Assembly: GCA_031284185.1 (NCBI GenBank) | Contig: JAITAJ010000199.1 | Coordinates: 1 to 38,218, forward strand | Direction: 5' to 3' | From: Accumulibacter sp. | Lineage (GTDB): Bacteria > Pseudomonadota > Gammaproteobacteria > Burkholderiales > Rhodocyclaceae | DNA length: 38,218 nucleotides | Part shown: positions 16,396 to 25,101 of the stretch, piece by piece | How the letters are laid out: each line of letters starts with the position of its first letter | Numbering within the stretch: position 1 is the first letter of the stretch | Program-made: the position numbers and the translations under genes | The notes under the pieces: model-generated | The model's database searches: none | Told to the model about the DNA's origin: nothing | Seen by the model: only the letters and a program-made list of their open reading frames with translations

Positions 16396-17676
16396 ATGGC
16401 CGCGAACATCCCGCCCTGCGGCCTGGACGCAAGCTCGCTCGGTTACAGTCTGCTGTTGGCGGCGCGGGTTCTCGTCCTCGTCCATGCCGGGAAGAGCCTG
16501 AACGAAGCGTTTTCTTTGCTGGCCGGTGAACCGGATGCCGCCCGCGCGGCGGCGCGGGACGCCATTTATGGGACCTTGCGCAGCCACGGGCGAGGTGAAT
16601 TCATCCTTGGCCGGCTGATGAAACAGCCGCTGACCCACGCCGAAACACAGGCGCTGCTCCTGGCCGCGCTCTATCGCCTGGAAACACGTCTGGAAGCCGC
16701 GCCGATGGTCGTCGATCAGGCCGTGGCGGCGGCAGGCGAGCTGACGAATGGCGCCCTGAAGGGGGTGGTCAACGGCGTGCTGCGTAACTTCCTGCGCCAG
16801 CGTGAGCGCTTGCTCACGGAACTGCGGCAGGATGACGTGGCGTATTTCCAGCATCCCGCCTGGTGGCTTTCGCGCCTACGCCGCGCCTACCCGGAAGACT
16901 GGCAGGGCATCGTCGCGGCGGACAACGGTCCGCCGCCGATGACCTTGCGGGTCAACGCGCGCAGGATTTCCGTCGACGATTATCTCGGGAAGCTACAGGC
17001 GGCGGGGATCGTGGCAAAACCGGCTGGCGCCGTGGGATTGATGCTCGAAACACCACAGCCGGTGAATCGTCTGCCGGGTTTTACCGAGGGATGGGTTTCC
17101 GTACAGGATGCCGGCGCCCAGCGCGCGGCGGAGTTGCTCGATCCGGCGGCTGGCGAGCGCATCCTGGATGCCTGCGCGGCGCCCGGGGGGAAGGCCGCGC
17201 ATCTCCTCGAACGCGCCGAAGCGGATCTGCTGGCGCTGGACATCGATGCCGCGCGCATGTTGCGTGTCGAAAACAACCTGAAGCGCCTGGGCCTGACGGC
17301 CGGAATGCGCGTGGCCGATTGTCTGGCGGTGGAACGGTGGTGGGACGGGCGCCGGTTCGACGCCATTCTCGCCGACGTGCCGTGTTCCGCTTCCGGTGTG
17401 GCGCGCCGCCACCCGGACATCAAGGCGCTGCGGCGCGAGAGCGACATCCGCAGGCTGGCGCATGCGCAGGCGGCGATTCTCGACGCGCTTTGGCCGACGC
17501 TCAAATCCGGCGGCAGATTGCTGTACGCGACCTGCTCGGTGTTCGTCGAGGAAAACGCGGCGCAAACCGATGCGTTCCTGGCGCGTTGGACGGATGCCCG
17601 GCGCATCGCTCAGGAACGGTGCTTGCCGAATCGTGAGAACGATGGTTTTTATTATGCGCTGCTGCGGAAAACCTGA
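16396..17676 (+). CDS. rsmB: 16S rRNA (cytosine(967)-C(5))-methyltransferase RsmB
   Basis: RsmB methylates C967 of 16S rRNA with S-adenosylmethionine. The 426-residue product has an N-terminal NusB-like RNA-binding domain (about 10-135) and a C-terminal Rossmann methyltransferase domain. The latter shows the SAM-binding motif DACAAPGG (258-265), the motif-IV cysteine in VPCSASG (Cys330) and the catalytic motif-VI cysteine in TCSVF (Cys380). The ATG at 16396 is preceded by GAGGAAGG (16383-16390). The frame is open further upstream to 16297 but lacks family resemblance there. It starts a rightward group with DUF4390, ntrY and ntrX, an arrangement common in betaproteobacteria. Confidence 0.95.
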   Translation: MAANIPPCGLDASSLGYSLLLAARVLVLVHAGKSLNEAFSLLAGEPDAARAAARDAIYGTLRSHGRGEFILGRLMKQPLTHAETQALLLAALYRLETRLEAAPMVVDQAVAAAGELTNGALKGVVNGVLRNFLRQRERLLTELRQDDVAYFQHPAWWLSRLRRAYPEDWQGIVAADNGPPPMTLRVNARRISVDDYLGKLQAAGIVAKPAGAVGLMLETPQPVNRLPGFTEGWVSVQDAGAQRAAELLDPAAGERILDACAAPGGKAAHLLERAEADLLALDIDAARMLRVENNLKRLGLTAGMRVADCLAVERWWDGRRFDAILADVPCSASGVARRHPDIKALRRESDIRRLAHAQAAILDALWPTLKSGGRLLYATCSVFVEENAAQTDAFLARWTDARRIAQERCLPNRENDGFYYALLRKT

Positions 17677-18253
17677 GGCCTTCCTTCTCGGCTTCGCGCT
17701 CTTGCTTGCCGTCTGCGCGGCGCGCGCTTCCGACGTCACCGCCGAAAACGCGCGGCTCATCGCTGGCGAAGATGGCTACAGCCTGACCGCGGATTTCGCG
17801 GTGAACCTGAATCGGCGGCTCAAGGAGGCCGTGAATAAAGGGATCGCGCTTTATTTCACGGCGGACTTCGAGCTGACGCGCTCACGCTGGTACTGGTTCG
17901 ACCAGACGGTCGTGCGGCGCAGCAAGACCTTCCAGTTGTCCTATCACGCGCTGACCCGCCAGTATCGCCTGTCTTCCGGCGCGTTGCACCAGAGCTTCTA
18001 CTCGCTGGAAGACGCCTTGTGGGTGCTCTCTCATCTGCGCCACTGGCGGGTCATCGAAAAAGACGAGATCGACGGCGACGTCGATTATGTGGCCAGCGCC
18101 CGCCTGCGGCTCGATCCCTCCCAGATGCCCAAGACCTTTCAGGTCAGCGCGCTGTCGAACCGGGACTGGAGCCAGTCGTCCGACTGGCTGCTGTGGAGCT
18201 TCTCCGCCGGGGCGCCGCCGGAGGACGCTCACGAAAGCGGGGACGCCGAGTGA
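17654..18253 (+). CDS. DUF4390 family exported protein
   Basis: The function of this family is unknown. The 199-residue product has a signal peptide (FLLGFALLLAVCAARA, predicted cleavage after ARA before SDVTAEN). The mature part is predicted beta-rich, with typical segments ADFAVNLNRRLKEAVNKGIAL and YRLSSGALHQSFYSLEDAL. Its place between rsmB and ntrY is characteristic, suggesting a periplasmic or outer-membrane-side partner of NtrY signalling (inference). It overlaps the end of rsmB by 23 bases from the ATG at 17654; an ATG at 17642 would add four residues. Its stop overlaps the ntrY GTG. Confidence 0.88.
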   Translation: MRCCGKPEAFLLGFALLLAVCAARASDVTAENARLIAGEDGYSLTADFAVNLNRRLKEAVNKGIALYFTADFELTRSRWYWFDQTVVRRSKTFQLSYHALTRQYRLSSGALHQSFYSLEDALWVLSHLRHWRVIEKDEIDGDVDYVASARLRLDPSQMPKTFQVSALSNRDWSQSSDWLLWSFSAGAPPEDAHESGDAE

Positions 18254-20385
18254 AGACCCTGGTCGTCATCGCCTCGTCGATCGGTGGCATCCTCCTTTTT
18301 CTGCTGGCCTCGGCCAGCGCCAACAGCGCGCTTTTCGCCAAGCACTACCCCTGGCTGCTCGGCCTCAACGCGATCGTCGCGCTGGCGCTGTTCGCGCTCA
18401 TCGTCTGGCAAGTGCGGCTCCTGTGGCGGGAGCACCGGAGCAAAGTGTTCGGCTCGCGCCTGAAGTTCCGGCTGATGCTGGTCTTCGGGCTGATGGCGGT
18501 GCTTCCGGGGATGTTGATTTACGGCGTCTCCGTGCAGTTCGTCACCAAGAGCATCGAAACCTGGTTCGACGTGCGCGTGGAAAAGGCGCTCGAATCCGGT
18601 CTCGACCTCGGCCGGAGCACGCTCGATTCCCTGCTCGACGATCTTTCCGAGAAAGGGCGAACGCTCGCGCTGGAACTCGGCGAAATGCCGGAACAGCAAT
18701 GGCGCATCGCGCTTTCGCGTCTGCGCGAGCGAAGCGGCGTGCAGTACATCGCGCTGTTTTCCACCTCGGGGCAGTTGCAGGTCACGGCGACGAGCGATCT
18801 CTCCGTCATCCTGCCGCCGGCGCCGACGTTCGAGACATTGCGCCAGGCGCGTTCGGGGCGCGGATATCGTGAAATCGAAAGCGTCGGTCAGGATCTGGTG
18901 CTGCGCGTGCTGGTGCCGCTCATTCCCTCGGGTTTGGGCACGGAGATGCGCATCCTGCAACTGACCCAGCCGGTGCCGGGCAATCTTGCGCTCAATGCCC
19001 GGCGGGTACAGGATGTCTATCGTGATTACCAGGAACTTTCGCTCGGGCGGCAGGGACTGACGCGCATCTATGCCATGACCCTGACGCTGACCCTGCTGTT
19101 TGCTCTGTTTACCGCCATTGCCATGTCCTTCGTCATGGCGCGGCGCCTGTCCGCGCCGCTGTCCATTCTGGCCGAGGGCACGCAGGCCGTCGCCGCGGGC
19201 GACTTCACGCCGCGCCAGGCCATCGACAGCCACGACGAGCTGGGCATTCTGACCCATTCCTTCAACCGCATGACGCGGCAGCTCGACGAAGCCCGGCGCG
19301 ACACCGAGCGGCATCGCGTCGAAGTCGAATCGGCGCGCGCCTATCTCGAATCGATACTGGCCAACCTGTCCGCCGGCGTGCTGGTGTTCGACCGGCAATT
19401 TCGCCTGCGCACCGTCAACGACGGCGCGCAGACCATCCTGGATGACATGTTTACCGGGCTCGTGGATGAAGAGGTCAACGCCTGGCCGCGGCAGCAGATC
19501 ATGGGGCGGGTGATCCGCAACGCCTTCATCGAGCATGGCCGCAAGGAATGGCAGATGCAGATCGAGCTTTCCAGGCCGGGCGGCTCGCCGCAGATCCTGT
19601 CCTTGCGCGGCACGCAGCTTCCGGAGGGCATCGGCGGCGGTTTCGTGGTGGTGTTCGACGACGTGACGCAGCTGGTGGCCGCCCAGCGCAGCGCCGCCTG
19701 GGGCGAGGTGGCGCGACGCCTGGCGCACGAGATCAAGAACCCGCTGACGCCCATCCAGCTATCCGCCGAACGCTTGCAGCTCAAGCTGGCCGGCAGGCTG
19801 GACAAGGGCGATGCCGATATGCTCGCCCGTTCGACGCAGACGATCATCAACCAGGTGCAAGCCATGAAACGCATGGTCAACGAGTTTTCCGACTACGCCC
19901 GTCTGCCGCCGCCGACACTCGCCGAGATCGATCTCAACGCCCTGATCCGCGAGGTGCTGAACCTGTATGAGACTTCGCGGGCCGATATCGCGCTTGATCC
20001 CGATACGGCCCTGCCGCCGATTCTGGGCGACGCCGCGCAGTTGCGGCAGATCATCCACAATCTGCTGCGCAACGCCGAGGATGCGCAGATTTCCACGGCG
20101 AATCCGTCCATCCGCCTTTGCACGCGGCGAGCGGACGATATGGCCGAATTCACGGTCACCGACGCCGGGCCGGGGTTCCCGGAAGAAACGATGGGTCGCG
20201 TTTTCGAGCCTTATGTCACGACCAAGGCCGGCGGTACCGGTCTGGGTCTGGCGATCGTCAAGAAAATCGTCGACGAGCATCGCGGGCAGATACGCATCAA
20301 CAATCGTCCGCCGGGCGGCGCCGAAGTCAGTCTGCGCTTGCCGCTCGCGCTGGAACGGATGACACAAACATCGGAAGAGAATTGA
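18250..20385 (+). CDS. ntrY: Sensor histidine kinase NtrY
   Basis: NtrY is the membrane kinase of the NtrY/NtrX pair, linked in various proteobacteria to nitrogen, redox or envelope responses. The 711-residue product starts at a GTG overlapping the previous stop by four bases (GTGA). It has several N-terminal membrane helices, an extracytoplasmic region, a further helix (MTLTLTLLFALFTAIAMSFVMA), a HAMP linker and a PAS domain (SILANLSAGVLVFDRQFRLRTVN). The dimerisation/phosphoacceptor box is RRLAHEIKNPLTPIQLSAER. The ATPase domain shows NLLRNAEDA, DAGPGFP and GGTGLGLAIVKKIVDEH. All kinase motifs look intact, in contrast with its partner's ATPase domain. Confidence 0.95.
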   Translation: MKTLVVIASSIGGILLFLLASASANSALFAKHYPWLLGLNAIVALALFALIVWQVRLLWREHRSKVFGSRLKFRLMLVFGLMAVLPGMLIYGVSVQFVTKSIETWFDVRVEKALESGLDLGRSTLDSLLDDLSEKGRTLALELGEMPEQQWRIALSRLRERSGVQYIALFSTSGQLQVTATSDLSVILPPAPTFETLRQARSGRGYREIESVGQDLVLRVLVPLIPSGLGTEMRILQLTQPVPGNLALNARRVQDVYRDYQELSLGRQGLTRIYAMTLTLTLLFALFTAIAMSFVMARRLSAPLSILAEGTQAVAAGDFTPRQAIDSHDELGILTHSFNRMTRQLDEARRDTERHRVEVESARAYLESILANLSAGVLVFDRQFRLRTVNDGAQTILDDMFTGLVDEEVNAWPRQQIMGRVIRNAFIEHGRKEWQMQIELSRPGGSPQILSLRGTQLPEGIGGGFVVVFDDVTQLVAAQRSAAWGEVARRLAHEIKNPLTPIQLSAERLQLKLAGRLDKGDADMLARSTQTIINQVQAMKRMVNEFSDYARLPPPTLAEIDLNALIREVLNLYETSRADIALDPDTALPPILGDAAQLRQIIHNLLRNAEDAQISTANPSIRLCTRRADDMAEFTVTDAGPGFPEETMGRVFEPYVTTKAGGTGLGLAIVKKIVDEHRGQIRINNRPPGGAEVSLRLPLALERMTQTSEEN

Positions 20386-20386
20386 C

Positions 20387-21649
20387 ATGGCGCAAATACT
20401 GGTCGTCGACGACGAAATGGGCATCCGCGAGTTGCTTTCGGAAATCCTGACCGACGAGGGGCACAGCGTCAGCCTGGCCGAAAACGCGGCGGCGGCGCGC
20501 AAGGCACGCAACGAAAAAAGGCCGGACCTGGTGCTGTTGGACATCTGGATGCCGGACACGGACGGTATTTCCCTGCTCAAGGAATGGTCGTCGGCCAATC
20601 TGCTGACCATGCCGGTGGTGATGATGTCCGGGCACGGGACGATCGATTCGGCGGTCGAGGCGACACGTGTCGGCGCGGTGGATTTCCTCGAAAAGCCGAT
20701 CGCCTTGCAGAAACTTTTGCAGACGGTCAAGAAAGCGCTGAAGCACGAGGTGCCCTCGTCCAGGCCGCCGCTGACGCTCGATGCCTTCGCGCGCTCGCCG
20801 CTGCTCAAGGATCTGAAGAAGCGGCTGGAACAGGCCACGGCCAACACGCGGGTTCTGCTGCTCAAGAGCGCCACCGGCAGTATCGCCGAAATCTGCGCGC
20901 GCACCCTGCACGCGCCGAGGACGCCGTGGCTCGACCTGTCGGCGTCGGGCGTGCCGCTGACCCAGGAGATGCTGGAGAACGCGGCGGGCGGCATGTTGTT
21001 CATCGCCGACCTGATGCTGTTCGGCCGTCTGCAACAGAAAAACCTCTCATTCGCCCTGGAACGGCTGGAGAAATACAATCTGCGCCTGGTGGCCGCCGTG
21101 TCGCGCCCGATGAGCGCGCTGGCCGAGGCCGGCTGGGATCATGCGCTGATCGCCCGGCTGGGGGACGTCTGGATCGCCCTGCCGCAACTGTCCGGGCACG
21201 TCGATGAGGTTCCCGAGATCGCCGCGCTGGTGTTGTCGCACCTGGTCGAGCGCCACGGCATCCCGCCCCGGCGGTTTTCCACGGCAGCATTGAATGCGTT
21301 GCGTCTGCATCACTGGCAGGGTGAATGGATGGAACTGCTGGCGGCGGTGAAAAATCTGGCGATCGCGGCGCTGGAGGACGAAATCACCGCCGAGGATGTC
21401 GAAAACATCCTGCAACACGACATGGACGCCGCGCCCCGCGCCGTCTCGCCGCTGCCCCTGTTCAACCGGCCCCTGCGCGACGCGCGCGAAGCCTTCGAGC
21501 GCCAGTATTTCGAGCATCATCTGAAGAACGAGCGCGGCAACATGACCCGCGTGGCCGAGAAGACCGGGCTCGAGCGCACGCATCTTTACCGCAAGCTCAA
21601 GCAACTGGGGCTGAATCTGGCGCGGCGCCCGGACGAAGCGGAACAGTGA
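20387..21649 (+). CDS. ntrX: Response regulator NtrX with degenerate sigma54-activation domain
   Basis: The 420-residue product follows ntrY by one base. The receiver domain is complete: Asp8/Asp9, phosphoacceptor Asp52 (VLLDIWMPD), Ser81 and Lys103. The C-terminal Fis-type helix-turn-helix is good (NMTRVAEKTGLERTHLYRKLKQL). The central AAA+ region is not: where GESGTGKE is expected there is KSATGSIAE (160-168), no GAFTGA loop exists, and Walker B is MLFIADL instead of LFLDEI. It therefore should not hydrolyse ATP or remodel sigma54 polymerase. It probably regulates as a phosphorylation-controlled DNA-binding protein (inference). Order and receiver identify it as NtrX. Confidence 0.9.
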   Translation: MAQILVVDDEMGIRELLSEILTDEGHSVSLAENAAAARKARNEKRPDLVLLDIWMPDTDGISLLKEWSSANLLTMPVVMMSGHGTIDSAVEATRVGAVDFLEKPIALQKLLQTVKKALKHEVPSSRPPLTLDAFARSPLLKDLKKRLEQATANTRVLLLKSATGSIAEICARTLHAPRTPWLDLSASGVPLTQEMLENAAGGMLFIADLMLFGRLQQKNLSFALERLEKYNLRLVAAVSRPMSALAEAGWDHALIARLGDVWIALPQLSGHVDEVPEIAALVLSHLVERHGIPPRRFSTAALNALRLHHWQGEWMELLAAVKNLAIAALEDEITAEDVENILQHDMDAAPRAVSPLPLFNRPLRDAREAFERQYFEHHLKNERGNMTRVAEKTGLERTHLYRKLKQLGLNLARRPDEAEQ

Positions 21650-21665
21650 TCCGGGGAACATTCCG

Positions 21666-22733
21666 ATGAACCGGCCAGCCAACGATACCTTTCTGCGCGC
21701 CCTGCTGCGCCAGCCGACCGAGTACGCGCCCGTCTGGCTCATGCGTCAGGCGGGGCGCTACCTGCCCGAGTATTGCGAGACGCGCAAGCGGGTGGGCAGC
21801 TTCCCGGATCTGTGCAAGAGTCCGTCGCTCGCCTGCGAAGTGGCATTGCAACCCCTGGCCCGTTACCGCCTCGATGCCGCGATCCTGTTCTCGGACATTC
21901 TGACGGTGCCCGATGCGATGGGGCTGGGTCTGTATTTTTCCGAAAAAGGGCCGTGTTTTGAACGACCGTTGCGCGAGGAACGCGCGATCCGCGACCTCGC
22001 CGTCCCCGACCCTCACGGCCCGCTGCGTTACGTCATGGACGCGGTTACCGAGACCCGGCGCGCCCTGGCCGGTTCCGTGCCGCTGATCGGCTTTGCCGGC
22101 AGCCCGTTCACGCTGGCGTGTTACATGGTCGAGGGCGAGCCGGGCAGCGAATTCGCGCGTCTCAAGACGATGATCTATGACCGGCCGGATCTCGTCCATC
22201 GGATTCTGTCGACCAATGCCGAGGCCGTCACCGAGTACCTGAACGCGCAGATCGAGTCCGGCGTGCATGCCGTGATGCTGTTCGATTCCTGGGGAGGGTG
22301 TCTGTCGGAAGCGGCGTATCGTGAGTTTTCGCTGGCATACATGCGGCGGATCCTTGGCGGCCTGATCCGGGAAAGAGACGGGCAGCGCATTCCGTCGATC
22401 GTGTTCACCAAAGGCGGCGGCCTGTGGCTGGAAGAGATCGCCGCGTGCGGATGCGACGCGCTCGGACTGGACTGGACGATCGGCATCGGCGCGGCGCGGC
22501 GCAGAGTCGGAGAGCGCGTGGCCTTGCAGGGCAACCTCGATCCAAGTGTGCTGCTTGCCTCGCCGGATGCCATCATCCGCGAAACGCGGGCCGTGCTCGA
22601 CGACTTCGGCGCGCCCGGCACCGGGCATGTCTTCAATCTCGGCCACGGCGTTTCTCGATTCACACCGCCCGAGCACGTGGCGGTCCTCGTCGATACGGTG
22701 CATGATTACAGTCGGCGTCTGCGCGAAAAATAG
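21666..22733 (+). CDS. hemE: Uroporphyrinogen decarboxylase
   Basis: HemE removes four carboxyl groups from uroporphyrinogen III to give coproporphyrinogen III in heme synthesis. The 355-residue product is full length. It has the N-terminal signature PVWLMRQAGRYLPEY, the catalytic Asp in LFSDILTVPDAMGLG and the second signature GFAGSPFTLACYMVEG. A GGGG-type Shine-Dalgarno (CCGGGGAA) precedes the ATG at 21666. It follows ntrX after 16 bases and may be co-transcribed. A DnaA-box-bearing AT-rich gap lies directly downstream. Confidence 0.97.
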   Translation: MNRPANDTFLRALLRQPTEYAPVWLMRQAGRYLPEYCETRKRVGSFPDLCKSPSLACEVALQPLARYRLDAAILFSDILTVPDAMGLGLYFSEKGPCFERPLREERAIRDLAVPDPHGPLRYVMDAVTETRRALAGSVPLIGFAGSPFTLACYMVEGEPGSEFARLKTMIYDRPDLVHRILSTNAEAVTEYLNAQIESGVHAVMLFDSWGGCLSEAAYREFSLAYMRRILGGLIRERDGQRIPSIVFTKGGGLWLEEIAACGCDALGLDWTIGIGAARRRVGERVALQGNLDPSVLLASPDAIIRETRAVLDDFGAPGTGHVFNLGHGVSRFTPPEHVAVLVDTVHDYSRRLREK

Positions 22734-23079
22734 TGGAAAAATCGTTTCGCGATCCGCTGCCGGGGGTTGACTTATGCACAAAACTGTGTCGCCGCCAGCG
22801 ATTGCCGCAGAAAACCAGAAAAATCAGGAGCTTATTTTTATCTACATGATTTTATTGTGTTTTTTTGATTGCTGTTTTTTGCGGCAAGGGGTGACAAATC
22901 CTTGAAATGCTTGGATTCGGGACGTTTCGCCATGCACAATCCACAAACTTATCCACAGAAAATGTGCACAACGGAAAATAGCCCGGCAGCTTAAGGAGTT
23001 ACGGTGGTTTTGCAGAAACCGGACGAGCAAGATGCGCCAAGTTACTCGCGGGATCATCGTAAATGCTCTGAATATATGC
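22734..23079. other. AT-rich gap with DnaA-box-like sites downstream of hemE
   Basis: No convincing gene is seen. A perfect DnaA box TTATCCACA lies at 22949-22957, TTATGCACA (one mismatch) at 22772-22780, and weaker relatives at 22937-22945 (CAATCCACA) and around 22931-22970, including the palindrome TGTGCACA (22963-22970). Between them 22830-22880 is AT-rich with long T-runs. This is the make-up of a replication origin or a DnaA-titration site. In Caulobacter the origin also lies beside hemE, although the neighbourhood differs. It is the second origin candidate of this window. Confidence 0.45.
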
Positions 23080-23148
23080 GGCGCTTCGCGCCGGGTAAGA
23101 CGGAAAAACCGAGCGCTCGGGTTCTCTGTCTTCTGACTCCTGTCTTCC
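23080..23148 (+). repeat. Intergenic repeat core with CTGTCTTCT motifs
   Basis: The hairpin GGCGCTTCGCGCC (23080-23092) is followed by GGGTAAGACGGAAAAA and the perfect 12-base palindrome CCGAGCGCTCGG (23109-23120), then CTGTCTTCT (23126-23134) and CTGTCTTCC. This is another copy of the core seen at the window's ends. It lies 10 bases from the stop codon of the leftward prepilin gene and could act in its 3' untranslated region. Confidence 0.8.
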
Positions 23149-23158
23149 GTTCGCTGAA

Positions 23159-23878
23159 CTACGGCAACCGGCCGGCGGCGATCATGCGGTTGAAGAGGAG
23201 GTAAGGCGGAATCCAGACGAGGATGTCGTCGAATTCCCCGCCGGTGGGGACGTTGGACGGTTCGCGGGCGAAGAACGTCTCCGTCGCGGTAGCGTTGGCA
23301 TCCTCGTCCGCGTTCGTCGCCGAATCATCCGCGATGGCCGCGCCGTCGGACGTGCTTCCCCAGTTGTTTTTTCCGAAGGAAAAAATCACGGCGGGCGCGC
23401 AGGGAGACGAACCGCAAGCGCTGTCGGAACCGACGAGATAACTCAAGGCGCCGGCACTGTCCCGCGTCCGCACCTTTTTTCCGCCGGACACGGCCAGGGT
23501 GAAGGCGGCGTTCGCATACGCGCGGGCAACGCTGTAGCGGATCATTTTGTTCCATGCGTCGGTTTTTTTCACGCCCAGGGTGCTCCAGGGAATGAAGCCG
23601 GTACAATCGGACTCGCCGGCGCAACCGGCCGGATTTTCCAGCCCGTCGGTCAGCGAGGTGGCCGGGCGCGGAAGACGTCCGTGGGCGACGGCAAAGCCGA
23701 TCAATGATTCGCGTATTTCATCCAGCTGCCGCCGCGTCCCGTTGTAGTTGCGCCGATCGATTTGCGCCGAGAGCGGAACCGTCATTCCTCCGATCAGCGC
23801 GGCCACGATGACCAGCACGATGGCCAGTTCGGCCAGCGTGAACCCCTTGTTCGTCGAATGCCGCAAGACGGGTTTCAT
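23159..23878 (-). CDS. Prepilin-like protein with a single LPxP/PW module
   Basis: The 239-residue product has a short leader ending in a type III prepilin cleavage site (KG|FTLAEL, cleavage after Gly12, Glu at +5) and a hydrophobic helix IVLVIVAALIGGM. The body (51-239) has GRLPRPATS, two cysteine-bearing segments, FIPWSTLGV, WNKMIRYSV and AVIFSFG, and ends FDDILVWIPPYLLFNRMIAA. The same order of motifs occurs twice in the gene upstream. The ATG at 23878 overlaps that gene's stop (ATGA). It is the last gene of the pilus operon. It is probably a minor pilin or pseudopilin; a role as main subunit cannot be excluded. Confidence 0.82.
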   Translation of the reverse strand: MKPVLRHSTNKGFTLAELAIVLVIVAALIGGMTVPLSAQIDRRNYNGTRRQLDEIRESLIGFAVAHGRLPRPATSLTDGLENPAGCAGESDCTGFIPWSTLGVKKTDAWNKMIRYSVARAYANAAFTLAVSGGKKVRTRDSAGALSYLVGSDSACGSSPCAPAVIFSFGKNNWGSTSDGAAIADDSATNADEDANATATETFFAREPSNVPTGGEFDDILVWIPPYLLFNRMIAAGRLP

Positions 23879-25101
23879 GGCTCGGCCCGAAGCTGATCGT
23901 TGCTGCTCGCGCCTGGAGCGGAGAAATTCGGATCGCCCGACCAGCCATCCGTGTTGGCCGCGTCTTCGAGATAATCCGGGAGCGCCGTTGACGGACGGTG
24001 CTGTCCGGCGCGCGCCGCGCCGGGGGCGAAGAGCACGTATTTCTCCGGTTTTCCGTCGACGTTCAGAAAGGTCGCGCAACCGGCGCCGCTGTCGTGGATC
24101 GCGTAGATCATGACGCGCCCCCATCCATTCTGCGAAAACCACGGCGCAAGGCCGGAAGCGGCAAGATCCTCGGGAAACCGGCCGAGGCAGGTCGGCGTCA
24201 CGCCGTCACCGGCGCACGGAGTGACGGCCGACTTCACGTCCCCGATGGACGACGTGCAGCCGGGGGCATCGAAGGGCGCGGGATTCGGATAGCGCCCATT
24301 GTCATCGGCATACTTCTTCAATGCTTTCCCCGCTTCATTCAAGGCGCGTTTCTCCAGTCCGGACAGAAGTTCCCGCGCGGTGATGCCGACGATCAGATCG
24401 TTCACGACGCGATTGCCGCCGGAATCCTTCGCCGGCCCCGCGATGAACGGTCCGCCGGCCTTGGCGTTGTTTTTTCCGTCGAAGGCGTCGAGATAGCTCG
24501 ACGCGGCGTCCGGCAGAGCCTCCCTGTCTTGTCCCGGCAGCGGGGGACCGGGCGCGAAGATGACGGCGGAGAGTTCCTCGCCGGCGGGCGTCAGAAGCGT
24601 GCTTCCATCGGCGGCGTAAAGTAGCAGCGTGCCTTTCGTATCGCTGTTGATCGCGGCCTTGGCGAGCTCCGGATTGCGGAAACTGTCGCTGACCGCGTAC
24701 CAGAGCATTTCGCCATGAGCGTCACGCAATCTGTCCATGCCGAGGGATTTCCAGGGCAGACGGCCCAGGGACGTTCCTCCGCCGATGGAACAGCTTCCCG
24801 AGGCGTTGCCCGATTCGGTGTCGCCGAAAAATTTGGTATCGGGACAAGGCAGGGTACCCGGGCGATGATGGCTGTCCGCCCCGAAATCGCCCCGCACGAC
24901 CGCCCAGGCGATGAGCGCCTGTTTGGCTTGCATCAGCGTTTCAAAGGTTCTTTGCCGCCGCTCGGCATCCGGGTCGCTTTCGGCCAGCGAGGCGATCAGA
25001 AACGCGCTGAACGCCAGCGTCATCGCCAGCAGCATGATGAGCAGCGCGGCCCCCGCGCTCGCGCGCGGATGCGGATATTCCGCGCGCCGTTTGCCGTTCA
25101 T
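23875..25101 (-). CDS. Large GspK/PilX-like minor pilin with duplicated module
   Basis: The 408-residue product starts with a basic N-terminus and one hydrophobic helix (GAALLIMLLAMTLAFSAFLI, 17-36). No Glu occurs at the +5 position, as in GspK-type tip pseudopilins. The rest contains two copies of one module: residues about 57-250 (GTLPCPD, GRLPWKSLG, HGEMLWYAV, AVIFAPG, NDLIVGITARELL) and about 253-408 (GRYPNPA, LGRFPEDL, WGRVMIYAI, YVLFAPG, NDQL). The downstream prepilin has a single copy. Domain function is unknown. I infer a tip or adhesive component. It overlaps both neighbouring genes by four bases. Confidence 0.8.
   Translation of the reverse strand: MNGKRRAEYPHPRASAGAALLIMLLAMTLAFSAFLIASLAESDPDAERRQRTFETLMQAKQALIAWAVVRGDFGADSHHRPGTLPCPDTKFFGDTESGNASGSCSIGGGTSLGRLPWKSLGMDRLRDAHGEMLWYAVSDSFRNPELAKAAINSDTKGTLLLYAADGSTLLTPAGEELSAVIFAPGPPLPGQDREALPDAASSYLDAFDGKNNAKAGGPFIAGPAKDSGGNRVVNDLIVGITARELLSGLEKRALNEAGKALKKYADDNGRYPNPAPFDAPGCTSSIGDVKSAVTPCAGDGVTPTCLGRFPEDLAASGLAPWFSQNGWGRVMIYAIHDSGAGCATFLNVDGKPEKYVLFAPGAARAGQHRPSTALPDYLEDAANTDGWSGDPNFSAPGASSNDQLRAEP

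Noticed and set aside
18229..19728. Long open frame of 499 codons on the minus strand
   Set aside because: It lies opposite ntrY, whose domains are unmistakable. The antisense product is rich in His, Arg and Gln without any family pattern, as expected from a GC-rich shadow frame.
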